A stretch of 5,376 nucleotides of DNA, from contig DAKU01000040.1 of the NCBI GenBank assembly GCA_002508425.1, positions 5,921-11,296 on the forward strand, in the 5' to 3' direction. The position numbers and the translations under genes are program-made. The stretch's first letter is position 1. The number at the start of each line of letters is the position of its first letter. The notes beneath the pieces are model-generated. The model worked only from the letters and a program-made list of their open reading frames with translations, did no database searches and was not told where the DNA came from. Shown here piece after piece: positions 1 to 5,376 of the stretch. Origin of the DNA: Methanosarcinaceae archaeon UBA470. Its GTDB lineage: Archaea; Halobacteriota; Methanosarcinia; Methanosarcinales; Methanosarcinaceae.

Positions 1-60
1 GCATCTGTATTTGTGGTGATATCGGCCACAAAAGATGCTAAAAATATCTTTTTTTGTTTT
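1..60 (+). terminator. Hairpin plus T-run, probable terminator of an upstream gene
   Basis: GCATCT (1-6) pairs with AGATGC (33-38), and TTTGTGG (10-16) pairs with CCACAAA (26-32). This gives a 13-bp stem with a 3-base bulge (7-9) and a 9-base loop. Ten bases after the stem comes a run of seven T (49-55), then G and four more T. A stem followed by a T-run fits transcription termination of a gene to the left of the window; archaeal RNA polymerase terminates at oligo-T even without a hairpin. The stem may extend beyond base 1. It lies upstream of the proposed carA TATA box, so it should not be in the carA message unless another promoter lies further left; in that case it could act as an attenuator. 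Confidence 0.6.
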
Positions 61-85
61 CTCTGTTGACTCTATTGGGGAATGT

Positions 86-105
86 GGCAGAAATGTATAT
101 ATATG
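86..105 (+). promoter_or_regulatory. Probable archaeal promoter of carAB (BRE + TATA box)
   Basis: A purine-rich CAGAAATG segment (87-94), resembling a TFB-recognition element, runs directly into TATATATA (96-103), the best TATA-like box upstream of carA. Archaeal transcription normally starts about 25 bases downstream, which predicts a start near 120-128 and a leader of roughly 50-60 bases before the carA ATG at 179. A weaker alternative, CTTATAG near 140-146, would give a leader of only about 10-15 bases. No transcript data support either choice. Confidence 0.55.
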
Positions 106-116
106 AGTATCTTTCG

Positions 117-127
117 AATGTTACATT
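117..127. promoter_or_regulatory. Small palindrome at the predicted carA transcription start, possible operator
   Basis: AATGT-T-ACATT is a perfect 5-bp inverted repeat around one central base, lying where the proposed TATA box would place the transcription start. The same AATGT half-site also occurs directly at 81-85 and 92-96, just before and touching the TATA region. A repressor bound here could block initiation. A/T-rich archaeal promoters contain short palindromes by chance, and I know of no regulator with this site, so this is only a candidate. Confidence 0.2.
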
Positions 128-167
128 ACATCGCAATACTTATAGCCTATTCATTTCATGTATACCC

Positions 168-171
168 AGGT
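168..171 (+). promoter_or_regulatory. Ribosome-binding site that decides the carA start
   Basis: AGGT matches part of the GGAGGTGA consensus and lies 7 bases before the ATG at 179. The in-frame ATG at 158 has no comparable motif in front of it (the preceding bases are pyrimidine-rich). The site is short but correctly spaced, and protein similarity also begins at the second ATG, so 179 is preferred. Confidence 0.55.
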
Positions 172-178
172 TCTTACG

Positions 179-1276
179 ATGAATGCAGTATTAGGATTAG
201 AAGATGGAACAATTATTCAAGGCACCGGGTTCGGTGCTGAAGGCATAGTTTCTGGAGAACTGGTTTTTACTACTCAATATACAGGTTATGAGGAGGCACT
301 TTCTGACCCTTCGTATAAAGGGCAGATCTTGATGTTCACTTATCCACTTATCGGTAACTACGGTGTTAGTAACAATTGTTTTGAATCTGACGGAGTTAAG
401 GCGGAAGGTCTTGTGGTGAGGGAATCCTGCCCGGATCCTTCCCATCATAAATCTAAGCGCACTATCTTCCAGCTTATGGAAGATGAAGGTAAGCCCGGCA
501 TAGCCGGAGTGGACACGCGTATGCTTACAATAAAAACGCGTGAATATGGTACACTGCGTGCAGCTCTTATCAATGGCAGTGATGATGGGGAAGAAGCTGT
601 AAGGCTTGCAAGGAAACAGCCGCACATATCCGAATTTGATTACATATCAATGGTAACCTGCAAGGCGCCTTACAAGCTGGAAAGTCCTTTGAGGGATCCT
701 TACAATCCAAAACATGTTGTACTCATGGATATGGGTATGAAGCGCAGTATTACAACAAGCCTTCTCAAGAGGGGTATTGATATCACTGTGGTGCCTGCCA
801 ATGCAAGTACCTCAATGATAGAATCATACGAACCTGATATGCTTTTCCTTTCCAACGGGCCAGGAGATCCACAGCAGGCAAAGAACGCTGTAGAGGCTGT
901 AAAGAAGTTTGCCGGGACAATGCCCATTGTAGGAATATGTCTGGGACACCAGATCTTATCCCTGGCTCTGGGAGCTGAGACCTACAAGCTAAAATTCGGA
1001 CACAGAGGAGCCAACCAGCCTGTGAAGGATTTTGAGACAGGTATAGTACACATCACTTCTCAGAACCATGGTTTTGCGGTGAATGGGGATTCATTTGAAT
1101 CCGAAGATGTGGTTGTTACTCAGATCAATGCTAATGATAAGACTGTGGAAGGTATAGCCCACAAGTATCTTGATATGTTCAGTGTGCAGTATCATCCTGA
1201 TGCACATCCTGGTCCCATGGATACAGAAACGATATTCTTCGGTAAAGTGCTCAAGCTTCTGGAAGGTGAGCAGTAA
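179..1276 (+). CDS. carA: Carbamoyl-phosphate synthase small (glutaminase) subunit
   Basis: CarA hydrolyses glutamine and passes the ammonia through a tunnel to CarB for carbamoyl phosphate synthesis in the cytoplasm. The 365-residue product has the usual two-part layout. Residues about 1-150 are the CarA-specific N-terminal domain, including DPSY with Ser45, the counterpart of E. coli Ser47. Residues about 178-365 are a class I glutamine amidotransferase domain with NGPGDP (226-231), the nucleophile elbow GICLGHQ with Cys254 and Gln258, and the HPDAHPGP motif with His339. The third triad position, normally Glu in HPE, is Asp341 here. An in-frame ATG at 158 would add seven residues (MYTQVLT); 179 is chosen because MNAVLGLEDG is the usual archaeal CarA start and an AGGT site precedes it. 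The length is normal for the family. The stop codon overlaps the carB start by one base. Identification is secure. Confidence 0.97.
   Translation: MNAVLGLEDGTIIQGTGFGAEGIVSGELVFTTQYTGYEEALSDPSYKGQILMFTYPLIGNYGVSNNCFESDGVKAEGLVVRESCPDPSHHKSKRTIFQLMEDEGKPGIAGVDTRMLTIKTREYGTLRAALINGSDDGEEAVRLARKQPHISEFDYISMVTCKAPYKLESPLRDPYNPKHVVLMDMGMKRSITTSLLKRGIDITVVPANASTSMIESYEPDMLFLSNGPGDPQQAKNAVEAVKKFAGTMPIVGICLGHQILSLALGAETYKLKFGHRGANQPVKDFETGIVHITSQNHGFAVNGDSFESEDVVVTQINANDKTVEGIAHKYLDMFSVQYHPDAHPGPMDTETIFFGKVLKLLEGEQ
1264..1269 (+). promoter_or_regulatory. carB ribosome-binding site inside carA, coupled start
   Basis: AGGTGA is a strong match to the GGAGGTGA consensus and lies 6 bases before the carB ATG at 1276. 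It sits within the last codons of carA, whose TAA shares its final A with the carB ATG (TAATG). This arrangement suggests that ribosomes finishing carA reinitiate on carB, keeping the two subunits near 1:1. Confidence 0.75.
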
Positions 1277-4200
1277 TGCCAAAGAGGACAGATATTAAGA
1301 AAGTATTGCTTATAGGCTCAGGGCCTATCACCATCGGACAGGCAGCAGAATTCGACTTTTCGGGCAGTCAGGCATGCAGGTCCCTCAAGGAAGAGGGGCT
1401 GCAAGTGGTGCTAGTTAACTCCAACCCGGCTACAATTATGACAGATCCCGAGATGGCAGATGCTGTCTATATAGAGCCACTTGATCCCAAGACCGTAGCA
1501 AAGATCATTGAAAAGGAAAGGCCTGATGGCATTATTGCAGGTATAGGCGGCCAGACCGGTCTTAACATCACCAGCGAGCTTGCTGAGATGGGAGTCTTTG
1601 AGAAGTTTGGAGTAAAACTTTTGGGTACATCTCTTCAGGCCATTAAGAATACTGAGGACCGTGAGCTCTTCAAAGAAACAATGGAGAGCATCGGTGAAAA
1701 AGTGCCACGCAGCAAGGCAGTGTCCACACTTGCAGAAGCAGAAGGACTCATTGATGAGCTGGGATTGCCTCTAATCATAAGGCCGGCATACACATTGGGA
1801 GGGGCCGGAGGCGGTATAGCCCATTCCCGCGAAGAGCTTTTGGAGATTACTGAAAGGGGACTTCGTCGCAGCCGTATCAGCCAAGTGCTTATAGAGGAAA
1901 GCGTACTGGGCTGGAAGGAGTTCGAGTATGAGGTCATGAGGGATGCCAACGATACCTGTATCGTAATATGTAACATGGAGAACCTCGACCCAATGGGTAT
2001 CCACACCGGAGAATCCATTGTAGTCACACCTTCTCAGACACTCAACGATGAAGATCACCAGATGCTCAGGACAGCAGCCATTAAGATCATCCGTGCATTG
2101 GGGATAGAAGGTGGCTGTAACATACAGTTCGCTGCTAAGGATGGGGAATACAGGATAGTAGAGGTCAACCCTCGTGTTTCACGTTCATCTGCCTTGGCGT
2201 CCAAAGCTACAGGGTATCCAATAGCAAGGGTCACTGCAAAGATAGCAATAGGTATGGCGCTGGACGAAATCCTAAACGATGTCACAAAGAAAACTCCTGC
2301 TTCCTTTGAACCAACTATTGACTATATTGTTACAAAAATCCCACGCTGGCCATTTGATAAGTTCGTGACAGCGGATAAGACATTAACCACTGCCATGAAA
2401 AGTACCGGAGAGGTAATGGCTATCGGTAGGACCATTGAGGAGTCATTGCTCAAGGCTGTAAGATCACTTGATATTGACATGTGCTTTGGAAAAGGGGAAT
2501 GGAACGAAAATGAGATCCCTGCACTCCTGAAGACTCCTACAAGCGAGAGACTCTTCGTTATATACAAAGCCCTTGCCACAGGCTTCTCAATAGAGGAAAT
2601 TGTGGAACTTACCAGTATTGATCCTTTCTTCCTAAGGAAGATAAAGAATATCGTCGATATGGAAAATACTCTCAAGGAAGCTGCTTCTAAGGGTGATCTG
2701 CCGATAGATGTGCTCAGAAAAAGCAAGCGCATGGGATTCACTGATGAGCGCATTGGCGAGCTTACTGGCAGGACCAGGGCAGAGATCAATGATCTGAGGC
2801 GCAATGCAGGTATTGTTACCACTTACAAGATGGTGGATACCTGCGCTGCAGAGTTCGCGGCTGCAACTCCTTATTACTACTCATGCTACGAGCAGATGTG
2901 TGAGACAAATCCTTCTGATAAGAAGAAAGTCCTTATCCTGGGTGCAGGTCCCATCCGGATCGGTCAGGGTATTGAGTTTGACTACTGTACCGTGCATGCT
3001 GTGACTGCTATCAGGGAAGGAGGCATAGAAGCCCATATCATCAACAACAACCCTGAAACAGTGTCAACGGACTATGATACTTCTGACAAGCTCTTCTTTG
3101 AGCCTCTTACCCTTGAAGATGTCATGAACGTAATCGAGAGGGAAAAGCCGGATGGAGTATTGGTCCAGTTCGGTGGCCAGACCTCTGTGAACCTTGCAAT
3201 CCCCCTGGAAAAGGAACTCAAGAGGCGCACAGATATCCCAACCGTTATCATGGGTACTTCCCCTGCAGATATGGATGTTGCAGAGGACAGGGAGAAGTTC
3301 AACGTTATGATGAAGAAGCTGGGCATCAACCAGCCGGAAGCGGGTTATGCAACATCTCAAAAAGGAGCTTTTGAGGTTGCTGCACGTATAGGATATCCTG
3401 TACTTGTGAGGCCTTCATACGTATTGGGCGGCAGGGCTATGGAAATAGTGTACGACCAGAACGATCTGGAAAGGTACATGCGTGAGGCCGTTAGGGTCTC
3501 TCCACAACACCCGATCCTTATCGATGATTTCCTGGAGAGTGCTTTGGAGATCGATGTGGATGCCGTATGCGATGGCAAAGACGTGCTCATAGGAGCTATA
3601 ATGGAACACATAGAAGAAGCCGGCGTGCATTCCGGTGATTCTGCTTGTGTGATACCGCCTCAGTCATTTGATGAAGATACCTTGGAAACTGTCAGGGACT
3701 ACACACGTAAGATCGCACTGGCATTGAACGTTAAGGGTCTTCTGAACATCCAGATGGCAAAACAGAACGGTATTGTGTATGTTCTTGAAGCAAATCCGCG
3801 TTCAAGCAGGACAGTGCCCTTTGTTTCTAAGGCAGTAGGACTTCCGCTTGCGAAGATCGCTGCAAAGGTTATCATGGGTTATCCCCTGAAGGATATGGGT
3901 TATTCTCTTGACAAGGAACCTCAAGTGAACCATGTATCTGTCAAGGAAGTGCTGTTACCTTTCGACAAGCTTCCAGGTGCGGATCCGGTGCTGGGTCCTG
4001 AAATGAAGAGTACCGGTGAGGTAATGGGTATAGACTATGACTATGGTCGTGCTTTCTTTAAGGCGCAGCTTAGTGCGGATAACCTGCTGCCTCTTACAGG
4101 AAAGGTTTTCATGTCCATCCGGGGAGCTGACAGGGTACAGCTTGTGGAAGTTGCCCGTAAGCTTAAAGACGCAGGCATCGAGCTCATAGGCACTGATGGT

Positions 4201-4506
4201 ACTGCTGAGTATCTTGCAGAACATGGAATTAAGATGGATATCATCAAGAAGGTGCGTGATGGAAGCCCCAACGTCATCGATATGATGCGCAGGAACGAGG
4301 TGTCCCTGGTCATCAACACGCCTATCAACAAGCAGGCCCGCAAGGACGGTTACAGGATCCGCAGGGCTGCCGTGGACTTCAAGATACCTTATATTACCAC
4401 CATCCAGGCGGCAATGGCTGCAGCCAGGGCCATTGAATCCATGAAGGCCGGTGAGATAATCACTAAGTCCATCAACGAATACCACAGGGAGATCCTTAAA
4501 CCTTAA
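1276..4506 (+). CDS. carB: Carbamoyl-phosphate synthase large subunit, full-length
   Basis: CarB makes carbamoyl phosphate from bicarbonate, CarA-derived ammonia and two ATP. The 1076-residue protein matches the single-chain family length (E. coli 1073). Residues about 1-400 form the carboxyphosphate ATP-grasp half: GSGPITIGQ at 14-22, Arg129, Arg169, a glycine-rich loop around 174-180, Gln284, Glu296 and Asn298. Residues 401-545 are the oligomerisation region. Residues about 546-935 are the carbamate-phosphorylating half: GAGPIRIGQ at 556-564, Arg672, Arg712, Gln826, Glu838 and Asn840. Residues about 936-1076 form the MGS-like allosteric domain. Acidic residues equivalent to the E. coli ornithine site are present (Glu780, Asp788, Glu891). 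So are likely UMP-pocket residues (Thr973, Thr976, Lys992, Asn1014, Thr1015). Ornithine activation and UMP inhibition are therefore plausible but inferred. The two halves are an ancient internal duplication, offset by about 542 residues. No break or missing catalytic residue is seen. Confidence 0.98.
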   Translation: MPKRTDIKKVLLIGSGPITIGQAAEFDFSGSQACRSLKEEGLQVVLVNSNPATIMTDPEMADAVYIEPLDPKTVAKIIEKERPDGIIAGIGGQTGLNITSELAEMGVFEKFGVKLLGTSLQAIKNTEDRELFKETMESIGEKVPRSKAVSTLAEAEGLIDELGLPLIIRPAYTLGGAGGGIAHSREELLEITERGLRRSRISQVLIEESVLGWKEFEYEVMRDANDTCIVICNMENLDPMGIHTGESIVVTPSQTLNDEDHQMLRTAAIKIIRALGIEGGCNIQFAAKDGEYRIVEVNPRVSRSSALASKATGYPIARVTAKIAIGMALDEILNDVTKKTPASFEPTIDYIVTKIPRWPFDKFVTADKTLTTAMKSTGEVMAIGRTIEESLLKAVRSLDIDMCFGKGEWNENEIPALLKTPTSERLFVIYKALATGFSIEEIVELTSIDPFFLRKIKNIVDMENTLKEAASKGDLPIDVLRKSKRMGFTDERIGELTGRTRAEINDLRRNAGIVTTYKMVDTCAAEFAAATPYYYSCYEQMCETNPSDKKKVLILGAGPIRIGQGIEFDYCTVHAVTAIREGGIEAHIINNNPETVSTDYDTSDKLFFEPLTLEDVMNVIEREKPDGVLVQFGGQTSVNLAIPLEKELKRRTDIPTVIMGTSPADMDVAEDREKFNVMMKKLGINQPEAGYATSQKGAFEVAARIGYPVLVRPSYVLGGRAMEIVYDQNDLERYMREAVRVSPQHPILIDDFLESALEIDVDAVCDGKDVLIGAIMEHIEEAGVHSGDSACVIPPQSFDEDTLETVRDYTRKIALALNVKGLLNIQMAKQNGIVYVLEANPRSSRTVPFVSKAVGLPLAKIAAKVIMGYPLKDMGYSLDKEPQVNHVSVKEVLLPFDKLPGADPVLGPEMKSTGEVMGIDYDYGRAFFKAQLSADNLLPLTGKVFMSIRGADRVQLVEVARKLKDAGIELIGTDGTAEYLAEHGIKMDIIKKVRDGSPNVIDMMRRNEVSLVINTPINKQARKDGYRIRRAAVDFKIPYITTIQAAMAAARAIESMKAGEIITKSINEYHREILKP

Positions 4507-4539
4507 GGATACCCTTTTTACATTTCTTGTCTTATTATT
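4492..4539 (+). terminator. Hairpin over the carB stop codon followed by a T-rich tract
   Basis: ATCCTTAA (4492-4499) and TTAAGGAT (4503-4510) form a perfect 8-bp inverted repeat with a 3-base loop (ACC), and the carB TAA lies in the right arm. TTTTT follows at 4515-4519, and 17 of the 25 bases from 4515 to 4539 are T. This resembles a terminator placed between carB and argG. The stem is A/T-rich with only two G-C pairs, so termination may be partial, reducing rather than abolishing readthrough into argG. The loop is tight, and ribosomes ending carB would cover the stem. Confidence 0.4.
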
Positions 4540-4551
4540 CGAGTATATTCT

Positions 4552-4555
4552 GAGG
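4552..4555 (+). promoter_or_regulatory. Ribosome-binding site of argG
   Basis: GAGG lies 9 bases before the argG ATG at 4565 and matches the GGAGG core. No convincing TATA box for argG lies at a distance that would keep this site in the transcript: TTATTATT (4532-4539) would start transcription near 4560, downstream of GAGG. TTTTTACA (4515-4522) is the only weak alternative. This favours at least some transcription of argG from carAB. Confidence 0.6.
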
Positions 4556-4564
4556 AATGATATC

Positions 4565-5376
4565 ATGTCAAAGAAAGTAGTGCTCGCTTATTCAGGGGGA
4601 TTGGATACTTCCGTATGCATCCCCATACTCAAGGAAGAATACGGTTACGATAAGGTTATTACAGTGTCCGTGGATGTCGGGCAGCCCAAGCAGGAAGTGC
4701 TGGATGCTGAACAGAAGGCAAAGAAGATCAGCGACGGACATTATACCATTGATGCCAAGGCAGAGTTTGTGAAGGATTATATTTTCCCTCTGATCAAGGC
4801 CAATGGTGACTATGAGGGTTATGTGATGGGTACTTCCGTGGCCCGTCCGCTCATTGCCAGGAAGGTCGTGGAAGTTGCAGAGAAAGAGGGTGCAGTGGCA
4901 CTTGCTCATGGTTGTACCGGTAAAGGTAATGACCAGCTTAGGTTCGAGGCTGTGTTCAGGCTCACCAGCATGGATGTTGTGGCACCCATGAGAGATATGA
5001 ACCTAACCCGTGAGTGGGAGATCGACTATGCAAAGAAGCATGGTATTCCTGTGGCAGCTACCACCGCCAAACCGTGGAGCGTTGACGAGAACATATGGAG
5101 CCGCAGTATCGAAGGTGGCAAGCTGGAAGATCCTGGTTTTATTCCTCCTGAGGAAATATACCAGTGGACAGTATCTCCAGAGAAGGCACCCGAGGCTCAG
5201 ATCGTTGTGATCGGCTTTGAGAAAGGCGTGCCAGTATCCCTGGATGGCAAGAAGCTTAATGGTGTGGAGCTTATCGAGCAGCTTAACAAGATCGCCGGTT
5301 CCCATGGTGTCGGTCGTACCGACATGATCGAGGACCGTGTACTGGGACTTAAGGCCAGGGAGAACTATGAACACCC
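4565..5376 (+). CDS. argG: Argininosuccinate synthase, N-terminal 270 residues (cut by window edge)
   Basis: ArgG condenses citrulline with aspartate using ATP (released as AMP and PPi) to make argininosuccinate, the penultimate step of arginine synthesis, in the cytoplasm. The reading frame is open from the ATG to the last base; family members are about 395-410 residues, so roughly a third is missing on the right. Visible signatures are the N-type ATP-pyrophosphatase P-loop AYSGGLDTS (8-16), YVMGTSVARPLIA (86-98), the HGCTGKGNDQ motif (115-124) that contacts ATP and aspartate in known structures, SVDENIWSRSIEGG (172-185) of the citrulline-binding region, and GVGRTDMIEDRVLG (248-261). The start is supported by GAGG 9 bases upstream and by the P-loop at its usual distance from the N terminus. 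It lies 58 bases after carB, on the same strand. Carbamoyl phosphate from CarAB becomes the carbamoyl group of citrulline, its substrate. No defect is seen in the visible part. Confidence 0.97.
   Translation, partial: MSKKVVLAYSGGLDTSVCIPILKEEYGYDKVITVSVDVGQPKQEVLDAEQKAKKISDGHYTIDAKAEFVKDYIFPLIKANGDYEGYVMGTSVARPLIARKVVEVAEKEGAVALAHGCTGKGNDQLRFEAVFRLTSMDVVAPMRDMNLTREWEIDYAKKHGIPVAATTAKPWSVDENIWSRSIEGGKLEDPGFIPPEEIYQWTVSPEKAPEAQIVVIGFEKGVPVSLDGKKLNGVELIEQLNKIAGSHGVGRTDMIEDRVLGLKARENYEH

Noticed and set aside
18..23. GATATC palindrome in the hairpin loop
   Set aside because: A 6-base palindrome is expected by chance at this frequency and adds nothing beyond the larger hairpin.
3..41. Short open frame ending in TAA at 39-41 (tail CGDIGHKRC) that could be the end of an upstream gene
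   Set aside because: Only 12 codons are visible, nothing recognisable is encoded, and it coincides with the hairpin arms; without the sequence to the left it cannot be called.
79..94. Possible NrpR-type operator (GGAA-N8-TTCC), the nitrogen repressor site of methanogens
   Set aside because: GGAA is present at 79-82, but the bases eight further on are AAAT, not TTCC.
158..178. Upstream in-frame ATG that would lengthen CarA by seven residues
   Set aside because: No ribosome-binding site precedes it, and the extra residues MYTQVLT do not resemble the start of CarA proteins; the ATG at 179 has AGGT 7 bases upstream and begins the conserved region.
2322..2822. 166-codon open frame on the minus strand within carB
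   Set aside because: Its composition (Ser, Leu and Ile-rich) is typical of a reverse-strand shadow of an A/G-rich coding strand, and no motif or start signal supports it.
3955..4566. 203-codon open frame on the minus strand opposite the end of carB
   Set aside because: It lies almost entirely over a certain, highly conserved coding region and its product shows no recognisable domain; it is a shadow of carB codon usage.
4592..5374. Minus-strand open frames opposite argG (4592-4909 and 5003-5374)
   Set aside because: They run antisense to clear ArgG motifs (from the P-loop to IEDRVLG) and have no recognisable products.

Overview
The window carries the carbamoyl-phosphate/arginine biosynthesis block carA-carB-argG, all on the + strand, and almost certainly comes from a methanogenic archaeon of the family Methanosarcinaceae. 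Three things point there. The CarA, CarB and ArgG sequences read like Methanosarcina-type homologues as I remember them. The gene starts carry archaeal/bacterial-type AGGT(GA) and GAGG ribosome-binding sites. The upstream region has a purine-flanked TATATATA box rather than a bacterial -35/-10 pair. CarB is one full-length polypeptide, unlike the split CarB of hydrogenotrophic methanogens such as Methanocaldococcus. I cannot name the genus.

Layout: bases 1-60 hold a strong hairpin followed by a T-run, most simply the terminator of a gene lying before the window. Bases 61-178 hold the likely carA promoter (TATA-like box near 96-103), repeated AATGT motifs, and the ribosome-binding site of carA. 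carA (179-1276) and carB (1276-4506) overlap by one base (TAATG) and are probably translationally coupled. A 58-base gap (4507-4564) begins inside a second hairpin, which spans the carB stop codon and is followed by a T-rich tract. argG starts at 4565 and runs off the right edge after 270 residues. No stretch of more than 300 bases lacks a gene, and I see no RNA gene, mobile element or CRISPR array.

Function: CarA releases ammonia from glutamine. CarB combines it with bicarbonate and two ATP to make carbamoyl phosphate, the shared precursor of pyrimidines (through PyrB) and arginine (through ArgF). ArgG then joins the resulting citrulline to aspartate. The neighbourhood therefore leans towards arginine supply, although CarB keeps residues equivalent to the ornithine- and UMP-sensing sites of the E. 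coli enzyme.

This is an ordinary housekeeping region and I found no new system. The points most worth checking are an apparent Glu-to-Asp change in the catalytic triad of CarA, the two hairpin/T-tract elements, and the repeated motif around the carA promoter.
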